Source: Bdellovibrio bacteriovorus (GTDB lineage Bacteria; Bdellovibrionota; Bdellovibrionia; Bdellovibrionales; Bdellovibrionaceae). From it: DNA of 64,000 bases. Below, piece by piece: positions 51,017-60,518 of the stretch. The stretch's first letter is position 1; each line of letters begins with the position of its first letter. The stretch covers positions 18,801 to 82,800 of the forward strand of contig NZ_LUKF01000007.1 of assembly GCF_001592755.1 (NCBI RefSeq). The letters are read 5' to 3'. A program made the translations under genes and the position numbers. The notes under the pieces are model-generated. The model was not told the origin of the DNA, did not search any database, and was given only the letters and a program-made list of their open reading frames with translations.

Positions 51017-52657
51017 ATGAAATCTTGGCTTCGCGGTATCAAAGGTAAGTTATTCTTTTCTGCAGTGATTCCCCTCTTCGGATTCATCGCGCTTGGCTAT
51101 ATCTCTTATGCTAGCTTTTCTTCTTTAGGCGGCCTGCTGAATGACGCCTATGTGAATATCATTCCCAACTTAAAAGCAGTTGATAATATCGAAGGAGCAC
51201 GAGCACGCATCGGTCAGTACCTTTGGGGCTCGATGGCCAATAAAGATGTTCCGAAGCATCGTGGAGATTACGTCAAAAAGGCCCGCGTGGCCGTGAAAGA
51301 ATATCTAGATGCCGTTGCCGACTATGAGGACACGACTTTTCAGCCTGGCGAGCAAGATATCTACGCCAACATGAAGCACCTCAATGGTGAATACATTGCC
51401 GAGGTGAATAAGTTTATCGACGTGCTGGAAAAAGGTTCGGATGAAGACCTTCTTAAAGCCCGCGAGCAAATGACTGGTGGTCCTTACTTAGCCCACTCAA
51501 CCCAAATCAAAAAAACAGCGGGCGAAATTATCGCTCTTTACGAAAAGCTTGCTAAAGAGAAGAACGAGTTTCAGAAAGCGGAAACGAAGAACGCTCTCAC
51601 CTGGTTGGCCGTCATTGGCTGTTCTTCTGCTGCACTCGTGTTCTGTATCCTTTTATTTGTCGCAAACGCTTTAAGCAAACGTGTGAGCAGCGTCGTTAAC
51701 AAGCTCTCGGATGCCGGGATGCAAGTGAACCAAGCTATTAATCAATTGTCTTTGGCCGGACAAAGTCTGTCCCAGGCTTCAACGTCCTCGGCGGCTTCTC
51801 TAGAAGAAACCGTAGCTTCGTTAGAAGAAATGACTTCGATGGTGAAACTGAATTCAGACAACGCCAAACAGGCTGCGAGTCTGGCTGTGACATCTCGTAC
51901 AGCGGCAGAAGATGGTGAACGCGAGATTAAGAACCTCGTCACGTCTATGCACGACATCTCTCAATCTTCGAAGAAAATTGAAGAGATCATCAACGTGATC
52001 GACGACATCGCCTTCCAAACAAACCTATTAGCTTTAAATGCGGCCGTTGAAGCTGCCCGTGCAGGCGAGCAAGGTAAAGGCTTTGCCGTGGTTGCCGATG
52101 CCGTTCGTACTTTGGCCCAAAGATCGGCATCAGCGGCAAAGGACATCACAAGCCTTATTAAAGACTCTGTAGAAAAAATTGAAAATGGGACCGAGATCGC
52201 GGACCGTTCGGGGAGTGTCTTAAATAACATCGTCACTTCGATCAAGAAAGTGTCGGATCTGAATAATGAAATATCTGCTGCAAGTTCTGAACAGACCACA
52301 GGTATTCAGCAAATTAATAAAGCCATGAATCAATTGGATCAGGGATCTCAGTCGAATGCCGCTTCTTCAGAAGAAATTGCGTCGACAGCCGAAGAGATCT
52401 CGTCTCAGTCCAATCAAATGCAGCTACTGGTGAAAGACTTAAATGGCTATGTAACAGGTCAGACGGAAGTGATAGAAACTGTTGCAGAAAAAACTGAATC
52501 TAAGAAACAAAAACCAAAGACACAGGCGGCGGGCTCAAAGGTAATAAAATTCAAACCACCGCAAAAAGTAGCGAAGCCTACGGAGGCCGCAGAAGTCATT
52601 CCATTTGATAATGAAGATGAACCCAGAGCCAAGGTTGGAACAACCGACGGGTTCTAA
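51017..52657 (+). CDS. methyl-accepting chemotaxis protein
   Basis: 546 residues. Membrane helix 1 (LFFSAVIPLFGFIALGYISY), a four-helix-bundle-type periplasmic sensor (about 35-190), membrane helix 2 (WLAVIGCSSAALVFCILLFVA). The cytoplasmic signalling domain has the hairpin tip IDDIAFQTNLLALNAAVEAARAGEQGKG. No clear HAMP motif follows helix 2. The C-terminus is Lys/Pro-rich (KKQKPKTQAAGSKVIKFKPP) with no CheR-docking pentapeptide. Ligand unknown; works with flagella such as that encoded near the right end of the window. Confidence 0.94.
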   Translation: MKSWLRGIKGKLFFSAVIPLFGFIALGYISYASFSSLGGLLNDAYVNIIPNLKAVDNIEGARARIGQYLWGSMANKDVPKHRGDYVKKARVAVKEYLDAVADYEDTTFQPGEQDIYANMKHLNGEYIAEVNKFIDVLEKGSDEDLLKAREQMTGGPYLAHSTQIKKTAGEIIALYEKLAKEKNEFQKAETKNALTWLAVIGCSSAALVFCILLFVANALSKRVSSVVNKLSDAGMQVNQAINQLSLAGQSLSQASTSSAASLEETVASLEEMTSMVKLNSDNAKQAASLAVTSRTAAEDGEREIKNLVTSMHDISQSSKKIEEIINVIDDIAFQTNLLALNAAVEAARAGEQGKGFAVVADAVRTLAQRSASAAKDITSLIKDSVEKIENGTEIADRSGSVLNNIVTSIKKVSDLNNEISAASSEQTTGIQQINKAMNQLDQGSQSNAASSEEIASTAEEISSQSNQMQLLVKDLNGYVTGQTEVIETVAEKTESKKQKPKTQAAGSKVIKFKPPQKVAKPTEAAEVIPFDNEDEPRAKVGTTDGF

Positions 52658-52673
52658 ATCAAAGATGCACAAA

Positions 52674-52708
52674 TAAAAAAAGCCCAGGTTCCCCTGGGCT
52701 TTTTAGTT
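52674..52708. terminator. bidirectional intrinsic terminator
   Basis: Perfect stem AGCCCAGG-TTCC-CCTGGGCT (52681-52700) with an A tract before and T tract after; shared by the chemotaxis receptor and the converging porin gene. Confidence 0.94.
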
Positions 52709-52728
52709 TCACATGAGTGAAGCTTCAA

Positions 52729-53823
52729 TTACTTAACGATGTCGCCAACGTATTTGAAACCAACAGTGATGATGTTTTTTGTAGTATCTTCAGCAGCTGG
52801 AGCTTCGAAATCGTCTTTGATTGAAGTGTAAGCTACGTGATAGCGGAAAGCATCTTCAGCTTTTGGTACGATTTCCAAAGCAACTGCGAATGCATTGCGT
52901 TTGAAGTTATCGTTGTCAGCAACTTTGTCTGTAGACATTTCGTACTTAAGAACTGGAACCCACATACCCATTTTGTAACGAGCTTCTACGAAAGTAGAAG
53001 TAGTTTCAGACTTAGTGTCAGTTACGTTCTCTTTATCAGAGTTAGCAAGGTACTCAAGATCAACAGTCAAATTTTCCATTGGAGCCAAACGGAAGCCAGC
53101 ACCTAGGAAAGTTTGTTCGTGACCAGCAGCAACTGTGTCAGCGGCACCGATAGTGTAGCTCAAGTAAGTTTGAACCATTTTATCAGCAAATGAACCCCAA
53201 TATGCCAAGCCCATAGTGTGGCGCTTGTTAACAGAAGTCAAAAGCTCGCTGTCTGAGTTTGTTTGGTTAGCCAATTGGAACTCAACTTTATGATCTGGAG
53301 TGATAGTGTAAGCAGCAGCAACACCAGACATATTTTCAGGAGTTACAACTGCACCTTCACTTTCAGAACCAGGAGTCGCACCAAGAAGACGGCCGCCTTC
53401 GCCACCATTAGCCAATGAAGTAAGGTAAGTATCGCCATCGTAGAAAGCACGACGCTCGAAACCACCAACATTCATCCACATTTTACCAGCTGTAAATGTG
53501 AAGTTGTCCATTGGTTTAGAGATAGTCAAATGCTCAACAAACTTATCAACAGTCATAACTTTTTGAGCACCACCTGGGAATGTAGGATCAGCCACGAAAG
53601 AACGAAGGTTCAAACCAGCGTCGATAGTAGCGTCACCAACCATGCCAGTTAGGTACAAACGAGCTACGTTTGGTTGGAAAAGTGAAGTTCCTGCCGTTTC
53701 TGCGCCGTCAGCCGCATCATAAGCTGGAGTGTTGTTGTAATCTGAACGTACAACGAGTTTGATACCCGCGAACGCGTTAGTAGCCGCAACTGTCACAGCT
53801 GCCATTACTAAAAGTTTTTTCAT
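52729..53823 (-). CDS. porin-like outer-membrane protein
   Basis: 364 residues. Signal peptide MKKLLVMAAVTVAATNAFA, then a barrel with alternation similar to the protein at 33095 (KLVVRSDYNNTPAY, NFTFTAGKMWMNVGG, ending TVGFKYVGDIVK). The two are probably paralogues. No selectivity motif recognised. Ribosome site AAGGA before the ATG. The codon use is regular and suggests high expression. Its upstream region is the palindrome-dense gap shared with the divergent gene at 54324. Confidence 0.85.
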   Translation of the reverse strand: MKKLLVMAAVTVAATNAFAGIKLVVRSDYNNTPAYDAADGAETAGTSLFQPNVARLYLTGMVGDATIDAGLNLRSFVADPTFPGGAQKVMTVDKFVEHLTISKPMDNFTFTAGKMWMNVGGFERRAFYDGDTYLTSLANGGEGGRLLGATPGSESEGAVVTPENMSGVAAAYTITPDHKVEFQLANQTNSDSELLTSVNKRHTMGLAYWGSFADKMVQTYLSYTIGAADTVAAGHEQTFLGAGFRLAPMENLTVDLEYLANSDKENVTDTKSETTSTFVEARYKMGMWVPVLKYEMSTDKVADNDNFKRNAFAVALEIVPKAEDAFRYHVAYTSIKDDFEAPAAEDTTKNIITVGFKYVGDIVK

Positions 53824-54061
53824 TGTTGCATCCTTTCGTTTCGTTGCAATCTTAGAACTCTTTTAAATCCATTAAAAGTTGTAACCGTATACATAAAAAA
53901 TGCTAATGATGAGCTAGTCCAAGATCAACAACAAAAATTTTACGAGCCTTTCCTCATCACCGAAAAACTCATCAATAAGTTTCTTCATGTGGTTTCAAAT
54001 CCACAGGTCGTGCTCTTACTTTTTTCTTTTTTTTGATGTGATTTTTTCGAACTTTTTATTT

Positions 54062-54094
54062 CGATGAAATCCGCAACAGTTGTGGATTTCATCG
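54062..54094. promoter_or_regulatory. 33-base palindrome
   Basis: CGATGAAATCC-g-CAAC-a-GTTG-t-GGATTTCATCG: 15 of 16 pairs match, the exception being a g/t pair. Could be an operator, a cruciform or a terminator-like hairpin; no T tract follows. Confidence 0.6.
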
Positions 54095-54160
54095 CGAAGA
54101 ACCGTGTTCAAAAATTTCCACGAAAAATTTTTAGTGATGCGATTCCGCTACCGTTTGTTG

Positions 54161-54268
54161 GTCCAATTTATTTTGCGAAATTGGACATTTGACGCGAAAT
54201 TTCAATTTAGAGTTGGCGCACTAGATCATGGTCTAGTTTATATCTTTTTACGTTACAGAAACTAGACC
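54161..54268. promoter_or_regulatory. cluster of inverted repeats upstream of an outer-membrane protein gene
   Basis: GTCCAATTT...AAATTGGAC (54161-54186, perfect 9 bp); ACTAGATCATGGTCTAGT (54220-54237); GGTCTAGTTT...AAACTAGACC (54230-54268, perfect 10 bp), which shares its left arm with the former; and ACCTAGGT at the right end. Repeated CTAGACC units in both orientations suggest an operator array or alternative RNA hairpins. Confidence 0.55.
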
Positions 54269-54323
54269 TAGGTCATATCCTTTTCAGCACTGAAATACTC
54301 AGAACCTATATAAAGGAGTTCAT

Positions 54324-55400
54324 GTGAAACTTTTGAGAGTCGTCTTATTGGGATGCTTAATTGCGGGTGCAAATGCACACGCCGCAGACCTTGCCGGAAT
54401 CACCGTCAACGGTGAGGTGGCATTTGATTATAACTTTTTGTCTACAAAAAATGTCGGCATTCCAAACACGGGTGCGGCAACGAATGAAACTTATCGTCTT
54501 AATTCGGCTCAAATTCTTCTAAAAAAAGAAACAGATCAAATCAACTTCTTGGCTCGTTTAGCTTATCTTCCAACATCTGTAGTTACTACAGCGGCTCCCG
54601 AAACTAAAACGACGTATAATTTAGGAACTTTGGATCAAATCGAAGCTTATTATAAAGTCACTCCTCAATTTCACATTGGGTTTGGTCGCTTCCTAACAAC
54701 AATGGGCTATGAGTCTTTATTAAAGTCAGAGAACTCTACTTATAATAATACAATCGCTTACCAATCTATCGTTCCAGGATACGGAGAGGGTTTACGTCTT
54801 CGTTACATCGCGGGCGACTGGTTGACAGCGACGCTTTCTACTTACAACCAATCTACTTACAGCGCTTGGGGCGATGACTATGCGCCAACAAAAACCACAG
54901 AGCTTTCTGCAACGGGTGTTCTTGGTCGTCTTACTTGGTTCGGTGGATACTATTTAGGAACAGACTCTGGAGCGACTGCGAAAGTTGAAAAATCGGCATC
55001 GAGCGTTTGGGCCGCTTATAAATTTGCTGATAACTTCTCTTTAGCTATTACTTATGATTCACGCACATTCACTCCAGACGGCGAACATGCGCACTGGGCA
55101 GATTCAACAAGTGCTGTTCTTTCTTATGGTTTGAACCAACACAACTTGGCACTACGTTACGAAATGGTTCGCGGCGCCAATGAACTTGTTGATCCTGTGA
55201 CAGCGGCTACTTATGGAAACGCTGACAAGGTGAATTCTTTGACCGTGACTGATAAGATCGCTTTGACAGAAAACTTCAAAGTCTATGCAGAATATCGCAT
55301 GGATCAAGCTGACGAAGATGTTTTCGCTGATGAAGATGGAAACGCGAACAGCAAGAAAGACGCCAGCATGATCACGCTCGGCGCGATCGCAAGCTTCTAA
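54324..55400 (+). CDS. porin-like outer-membrane protein
   Basis: 358 residues. GTG start with AAAGGAG five bases upstream; the neighbouring ATG is out of frame (ATGTGA). Signal peptide KLLRVVLLGCLIAGANAHA. Beta-rich body with barrel-like strands (AGITVNGEVAFDYNFLS, AYYKVTPQFHIGFGRFL, TLSTYNQSTYSAWG) and terminal ASMITLGAIASF ending in Phe. An acidic loop (DQADEDVFADEDGNANS) near the end could bind cations. It does not closely resemble the other two porins. Substrate unknown. Confidence 0.83.
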   Translation: MKLLRVVLLGCLIAGANAHAADLAGITVNGEVAFDYNFLSTKNVGIPNTGAATNETYRLNSAQILLKKETDQINFLARLAYLPTSVVTTAAPETKTTYNLGTLDQIEAYYKVTPQFHIGFGRFLTTMGYESLLKSENSTYNNTIAYQSIVPGYGEGLRLRYIAGDWLTATLSTYNQSTYSAWGDDYAPTKTTELSATGVLGRLTWFGGYYLGTDSGATAKVEKSASSVWAAYKFADNFSLAITYDSRTFTPDGEHAHWADSTSAVLSYGLNQHNLALRYEMVRGANELVDPVTAATYGNADKVNSLTVTDKIALTENFKVYAEYRMDQADEDVFADEDGNANSKKDASMITLGAIASF

Positions 55401-55415
55401 AATAGCTTTTGCCAC

Positions 55416-55449
55416 ACAAAAGGGCCTCATCAGAGGTCCTTTTTTTTTA
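55416..55449 (+). terminator. intrinsic terminator
   Basis: AGGGCCTC-ATCA-GAGGTCCT (55421-55440, one G-T pair) preceded by AAAA and followed by a long T tract. Confidence 0.92.
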
Positions 55450-55571
55450 TTACAACGCCTCTTCTTGAAAGTCTTCGGAAGGTCCTGCGACAAGAACGAA
55501 AGACAAACAAGAAACTCCTTTTCCGATTGGGAACTTGTGCTACCCTAAAGAAAAGGAAGTAAGCCTAGACA

Positions 55572-58160
55572 ATGCAAAAGAAAAAACTCCTCAACGGCAC
55601 AATCAAAAGACATCCCGACGGATTCGGATTCTTTATTCCTGACGACCCTGAACATCCTGACGTGTACATTCCTCGACACTCGATGGAAGGGATCATGACC
55701 AACGACAAAGTAGCCGTTGAAGTCTTTCCTGAAAAAGGCACTGAACGCTTCCGTGGCGAAATCATCCGTGTTTTAAATCGTGGAACTAAAACTGTTGTCG
55801 GCCGCTTCTATCGTATGAACGACAGAGTTGGCGCCATCCGCGATGAAGGCAAAGGCTGGGGCCAAGACCTTAAGATCAAGCTGGAAGACTCATTAAATGC
55901 CAAAGACAAAGAATTGGTCGCGGCCGAGATCCTGACTTATCCTGACGAAGGAAAAACCTTTACGGGCAAAGTCACTGAAATTATCGGGGACGCTTTAGAT
56001 CCTTTGACTGATATTAAACGCGTCATCCGTTCGAATAATATTCCCTTAGAGTTTTCCAAAGCGACGCTTGAAGAAGCTTCCCACTTTAGCGAACTTCCAG
56101 ACGAAAAAGACTTCAAAGGCCGTGTCGACCTTCGCGACAAGAATTTGATTACTATCGACGGAGCCACAGCCAAAGACTTCGACGATGCGGTCTATGTAGA
56201 AACGACAGAAGAAGGTTTTCTTCTTTACGTCGCAATTGCCGACGTCAGCCACTACGTAAAAATTGGAAGTGCCATTGATAAAGACGCTTACGAGCGCGGC
56301 ACTTCCGTTTATTTCCCGAATTATGTCGTTCCGATGCTGCCAGAGGTTCTTAGTAACGGACTTTGTTCGTTGAATCCTCACGTTCCCCGCCTGTGTTTAG
56401 TTGCGGAAATGCTCTTTGATTTCACCGGCGAACTTAAAACTTCGAAATTTTATGAAGCCGTGATGGAAAGTAAAGCGCGAGTCACCTATGGTGAAGCGCA
56501 AGAAATTATCGATGGGGCGGACATCGAAAAGTTCAGTCATGTTAAAGGAAACATTATTCTTTTAGCAGACTTAGCTAAGATCCTGATGGCGAAGAGATTT
56601 AAAGAAGGCTCTTTAGATCTAGAAATTCCAGAAACAGAATTGGTTATTGATGGCGCAGGTGTTCCTGTCGACATTCAACGTTCCGAGCGCCTTTTTTCAC
56701 ATCGTTTGATCGAAGAAATGATGCTCGCTGCGAACGTGGCGGTCGCAAAATTCCTATCCAGTCGCAATATCCCTGCAATGTATCGTATCCATGAACCACC
56801 GAATGAACAGGCGATTGCTCTTTTAGAGAAATACCTGGCGAACTTCGGCGGCAAGGTGAAATTGAACCAAGGTAAGTTGCAAAAGCGCCTTACGAAAGCT
56901 TTGGAAGAGTTTGAAAACCGTCCTGAAGCTCAGATCCTGAATATCCTGACATTAAGATCGATGAGCCAAGCCAAGTACAGTATGAACAACGTGGGCCACT
57001 TTGGCTTGGGTTTTGAGTTTTACACTCACTTTACCTCACCGATTCGTCGCTATCCTGACTTGATCGTTCACCGACTCATTAAGAATCAAGTGATGCCGCA
57101 ATCACGCTATCGCTTAATGAGCGAGGATGACTTGTCATCTGCTTCGACAATTCTTTCAGCGGCTGAACAACGTTCAACAAAAGCAGAAAGACAGATTCAT
57201 TCTATTAAAAAAGCCCGCTTCATGGAAAAGTTCGTGGGGCAGGAATTCGACGGTATGATCAGCTCTGTCGCCAAGTTCGGTGTCTTCGTTCTTCTGCGCG
57301 AATATGATGTCGATGGTTTGATTCGTTTAGATGATCTAGGCGGAGACCGTTACGAATACGACGAAGAAAATCTGCGCTTGGTAGCGCGAAAATCCGGCTT
57401 TAGTTACAGCATCGGTGACATGATTCGCATTCAAGTCGCGGCCGCCGATCCAGAACTAGGTCAAATCAACTTCCTTCCTGCAGGTGTCGAGCTTGAAGAA
57501 GAAGATGAAGAGATGACCGATGCCGAAGTGTCTGCTGACAAGTTTCTTAAAAAACTTCACGATCAAAATCGTCAGCAACGCCCCGGAAGAAGAGAAGATA
57601 ATCGTCCAAAACAGTCCGCTTCTGGCCGTAAAGAGCGCGGAGGTGAACGTAGTGACCGAGGTCGCGGCGAACGTGATCGCGATCGTGATCACAAACGAGA
57701 TCGCGATGAAAAGCCGTTCAAAAAAGAAGGCTTTAAGAAAGATCCGAAGAAGCAGTCTTCCCGATTTTTTGCAGACACCCGCCAAGAACGTGAGGGGCAA
57801 GCTCGCAAAGTTGAAAAAGCGGAAAGAGCCCATGGATTTAAACCGCAGCCACGTGAGGACGATGAACAGCGTGGACCGAATCAAGATCTACTGAACATGA
57901 TCCTTGGTCCAGAGAGATATCGTGGTCCCAACGACGACACCTCTGCTAAAGACAAGCCCAAGCTCAGTAAGAAATTGATGTTTGCCGAACAGTCTAAACT
58001 TCGTGATAATGACAACTATTCGGAGATGAATAGTGACAGCCTTAAAGACCGGAAGCCAGATCGGCAAAACACTAAAAAACGCGGCGAGACTTCGAACGAT
58101 CGTCGGGGTGTTCGCAAAGCACGGGTTTCATCAGGTCGCGGAAAAGGTAAAACTCGGTAA
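55572..58160 (+). CDS. rnr: ribonuclease R
   Basis: 862 residues. Order: N-terminal OB/cold-shock domains (IKRHPDGFGFFIPDD, HPDVYIPRHSME), the RNB catalytic domain with the acidic motif ITIDGATAKDFDDAVYV, the HFTSPIRRYPDLIVHRL segment, and an S1 domain (VGQEFDGMISSVAKFGVFV). The C-terminal 210 residues are a very basic, disordered Arg/Gly/Asp/Lys tail, longer than in E. coli, probably for binding structured RNA or ribosomes. The last 43 codons overlap the start of ubiB in another frame. Confidence 0.96.
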   Translation: MQKKKLLNGTIKRHPDGFGFFIPDDPEHPDVYIPRHSMEGIMTNDKVAVEVFPEKGTERFRGEIIRVLNRGTKTVVGRFYRMNDRVGAIRDEGKGWGQDLKIKLEDSLNAKDKELVAAEILTYPDEGKTFTGKVTEIIGDALDPLTDIKRVIRSNNIPLEFSKATLEEASHFSELPDEKDFKGRVDLRDKNLITIDGATAKDFDDAVYVETTEEGFLLYVAIADVSHYVKIGSAIDKDAYERGTSVYFPNYVVPMLPEVLSNGLCSLNPHVPRLCLVAEMLFDFTGELKTSKFYEAVMESKARVTYGEAQEIIDGADIEKFSHVKGNIILLADLAKILMAKRFKEGSLDLEIPETELVIDGAGVPVDIQRSERLFSHRLIEEMMLAANVAVAKFLSSRNIPAMYRIHEPPNEQAIALLEKYLANFGGKVKLNQGKLQKRLTKALEEFENRPEAQILNILTLRSMSQAKYSMNNVGHFGLGFEFYTHFTSPIRRYPDLIVHRLIKNQVMPQSRYRLMSEDDLSSASTILSAAEQRSTKAERQIHSIKKARFMEKFVGQEFDGMISSVAKFGVFVLLREYDVDGLIRLDDLGGDRYEYDEENLRLVARKSGFSYSIGDMIRIQVAAADPELGQINFLPAGVELEEEDEEMTDAEVSADKFLKKLHDQNRQQRPGRREDNRPKQSASGRKERGGERSDRGRGERDRDRDHKRDRDEKPFKKEGFKKDPKKQSSRFFADTRQEREGQARKVEKAERAHGFKPQPREDDEQRGPNQDLLNMILGPERYRGPNDDTSAKDKPKLSKKLMFAEQSKLRDNDNYSEMNSDSLKDRKPDRQNTKKRGETSNDRRGVRKARVSSGRGKGKTR

Positions 58161-59709
58161 ATTCATTATCGAGCGCCTGAACTCAAGCTCTGACATCGAA
58201 GCTCTTTCGATGCCAGAGCGCATGAGAATCAGCTTTGAAGAACTAGGTCCCACTTTCGTAAAATTAGGCCAGCTTTTAGCAAGTCGCCCCGATCTTGTTC
58301 CCGAAGAATACGTCACTGAGTTTGAAAAGCTTCACGATCGCGTTCAACCCCTCAAATTTGAAACTGTTGAAACCGTTCTTCGTGAAGAATTTGGAAGTTC
58401 TCTTTATCAAAGATTTGCAAGCATTGATCCTGAACCTCTGGGTTCAGCAAGTATCGCCCAGGTTCATAAAGCGCGGTTGGCCACAGGTGAAGACGTTGTT
58501 ATCAAAGTGCAACGGCCAGGCATTATTCAAACCATCAACGATGATTTGAATGTTCTTTATCTTCTAGCAGACTTGCTGGTGACATACATCCCAGAAACTC
58601 GCCCTTACAATCCGGTGGGCATCGTCGATGAATACTTCCGCACCCTCGATTTAGAAACAAACTTCGTGGTTGAGGCCAATAACATCCGTCGCTTTCAAGA
58701 AAATTTCGCGGGCAGCGAACACATCAAAATCCCGAAAGTTTATTTAGATTATACGACGGAACGAGTTCTGGTCATGGAAGCCCTTGCAGGAATTCCATTA
58801 AGCCAGGAAGGCGCTTTACAACAAGCAAACATCGATCCTAACGAAGTCATTCGAAGAGGCCTTCGAGCTTATCTGAAAATGGTTTTCGAAGACGGGCTTT
58901 TCCACGGCGATTTGCACGCCGGGAATTTCTTTATTATGCCTGACAATCACATTGGTTTGATTGATTTCGGTGTCGTTGGCCGTCTTAACAATCGCACTCA
59001 AGCGTCTATTGCAAACATGCTTTTAGCTCTTTCTAAAGAAGACTACGAGCGCCTTGCCTATGAGTACGTGGATTTAGCTCCGTTTACGGATCGCGTGAAC
59101 ATCGATCTTTTCGCCAAAGATTTGCGAGAATTGATCGCACCGTATTTCGGTTTAACGCTAAAAAACGTCAATCTGGGAAAGATCCTGATGAAATCATCAG
59201 GGATCGCAGCGACACACCACTTGCATGTTCCCACCGACCTCATGCTCTTTTTCAAATCCATTGTTTCAATTGAGGGCATGGGCCGCAAAATTCATAAGGA
59301 CTTTGATTTCCTTCAGTACTCTTTAGAGTTTGCTGGAGAGCTTGCGAAAACAAAGTTCGGACCTGAAAGAGTCATGAACGACATGACTCAAATGGCTCGA
59401 GAGTCCAAAGCATTTTTAAATTCTTTACCGCGCCAGTTGAATTTCTTTTTAAGAAAGATCAATAGCCCCGAACACTCCTTCAGCTTAAAAGTGGGAGAGA
59501 TCAAAGAACTCAAACGTTCTGTTGAAAGTTCATCGAATTTACTTTTCTTAGGTCTGATCATCGGCTCGTTGATCTTAAGTTCGTCGTATATTTTTGTACA
59601 CGACACCGGAAGACATATCGCTGGAATTCCGATGATGAGCTTCGTGGGTTATATCATCGCGGGTCTTTTGGGCATGATTTCATTTCTTAATTATATTCGT
59701 AAACCTTAA
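58033..59709 (+). CDS. ubiB: UbiB/ABC1 family atypical kinase
   Basis: 558 residues. GTG start inside rnr; the conserved N-terminal segment RLRTIVGVFAKHGFHQVAEK is encoded within the overlap, so the start is unlikely to be further downstream. Kinase-like core marks: FEELGPTFVKLGQLLASRPDL (the family's KxGQ motif), LGSASIAQVHKA, VVIKVQRPG, HGDLHAGNFF and LIDFGVVGR. Two C-terminal membrane helices (LLFLGLIIGSLILSSSYIF, MMSFVGYIIAGLLGMISFL). Family role: ATPase/kinase-like factor in ubiquinone or menaquinone synthesis or lipid handling. Confidence 0.93.
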   Translation: MTALKTGSQIGKTLKNAARLRTIVGVFAKHGFHQVAEKVKLGKFIIERLNSSSDIEALSMPERMRISFEELGPTFVKLGQLLASRPDLVPEEYVTEFEKLHDRVQPLKFETVETVLREEFGSSLYQRFASIDPEPLGSASIAQVHKARLATGEDVVIKVQRPGIIQTINDDLNVLYLLADLLVTYIPETRPYNPVGIVDEYFRTLDLETNFVVEANNIRRFQENFAGSEHIKIPKVYLDYTTERVLVMEALAGIPLSQEGALQQANIDPNEVIRRGLRAYLKMVFEDGLFHGDLHAGNFFIMPDNHIGLIDFGVVGRLNNRTQASIANMLLALSKEDYERLAYEYVDLAPFTDRVNIDLFAKDLRELIAPYFGLTLKNVNLGKILMKSSGIAATHHLHVPTDLMLFFKSIVSIEGMGRKIHKDFDFLQYSLEFAGELAKTKFGPERVMNDMTQMARESKAFLNSLPRQLNFFLRKINSPEHSFSLKVGEIKELKRSVESSSNLLFLGLIIGSLILSSSYIFVHDTGRHIAGIPMMSFVGYIIAGLLGMISFLNYIRKP

Positions 59710-59721
59710 TGTGAGGCCAGA

Positions 59722-60492
59722 ATGCAGCAGTTGTATTACGAACTTAGTGTCTTAGCCAAAGCCGTTAACTTTAAGAATCTGTCTGCCGCCGCTTTACACG
59801 TGGGTTTAAGTCAACCACAGCTTTCACGCATTATTGCAAAAATCGAAGACGAACTTAAAATCGTTCTTCTAGATCGTTCTGCCAAAAGAAAATCGGGATG
59901 GACGACAGTAGCATTTCAGCTTTCCGAAATTTTTGAAAAGTCCATCCGTCGTCTGGAAACCGAGCTTCAAGGCATCAGCAACAATCAAATGGTGGGTGAG
60001 CTGCACATCGGAACCCTAGAGGGACTTTCTGATTTTGCTCTGAATACGTCTCGCTTGTGCTTTGAAGAAGTGGGTGTGAAAAAGATCACTCTAGATATTT
60101 TCGATCTGAATGAACTTGAAGCCAATTTCCTTTCTGGAAACTTAGATTTGATATTCACTTCCAAGACCCCAGGCCGTCAGAAATTTAAGTACCTGGCAGA
60201 ACTTGGATTCCAAAGACTGGACAGAATTGAATCTTCGAAAAAATTCGCTGTTTTAAGTTCCTTTGAATACGGTCGTGCGAATAAAAAGGAGCTTGAGGCC
60301 TACCCTCACCTTTTTGTTTCAAACTCTTTAGCTATGCGCAGAGCTTGGTTTGATAAGCATGGTGGAACAGGACACTTACCGACAGAGGCAAAAAAAGGCC
60401 GCGCAAAAGACGCTGAGCCTGTGATGATGATTGGCTCAGAGCTTTTAAGTCCGGTGCTTTGGGAAAATCTTACGCAAGCAATTGAAGACTAA
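59722..60492 (+). CDS. LysR-type transcriptional regulator
   Basis: 256 residues. N-terminal winged helix-turn-helix (about 1-65: LAKAVNFKNLSAAALHVGLS, QPQLSRIIAKIEDELKIVLLDR), the linker helix, and a short effector-binding domain with two half-lobes (ELHIGTLEGLSDFALN, DLNELEANFLSGNLDLIF). It is about 40 residues shorter than a usual LysR protein. It lies 12 bp after ubiB, so it is probably co-transcribed; target unknown. Its 3' end abuts a terminator shared with the converging gene. Confidence 0.85.
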   Translation: MQQLYYELSVLAKAVNFKNLSAAALHVGLSQPQLSRIIAKIEDELKIVLLDRSAKRKSGWTTVAFQLSEIFEKSIRRLETELQGISNNQMVGELHIGTLEGLSDFALNTSRLCFEEVGVKKITLDIFDLNELEANFLSGNLDLIFTSKTPGRQKFKYLAELGFQRLDRIESSKKFAVLSSFEYGRANKKELEAYPHLFVSNSLAMRRAWFDKHGGTGHLPTEAKKGRAKDAEPVMMIGSELLSPVLWENLTQAIED

Positions 60493-60518
60493 GGCCGTTA
60501 TTTACGGCCTTTTTTTAG
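60491..60518. terminator. bidirectional terminator overlapping gene ends
   Basis: Perfect stem AAGGCCGT-TATTT-ACGGCCTT (60491-60511) followed by TTTTTTT. The stop codons of both flanking genes lie in or touch the hairpin: the plus-strand stop ends at 60492 and the minus-strand stop occupies 60498-60500. Confidence 0.92.

Larger units (their letters stand above)
53824..54323. other. 500-bp divergent intergenic region, AT-rich and palindrome-dense
   Basis: Lies between two divergent outer-membrane protein genes and should hold both promoters. It contains an imperfect dyad (GTGGTTTCAAATCCAC, about 53989-54004), a 33-base near-perfect palindrome (54062-54094), CACGAAAAATTTTTAGTG (54118-54135) and a cluster of overlapping dyads (54161-54268). 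No gene is supported inside it. Confidence 0.75.

Noticed and set aside
54080..54265. 61-codon frame in the palindrome-dense gap
   Set aside because: It spans several inverted repeats, has no ribosome site, and the gap is better explained as a regulatory region.
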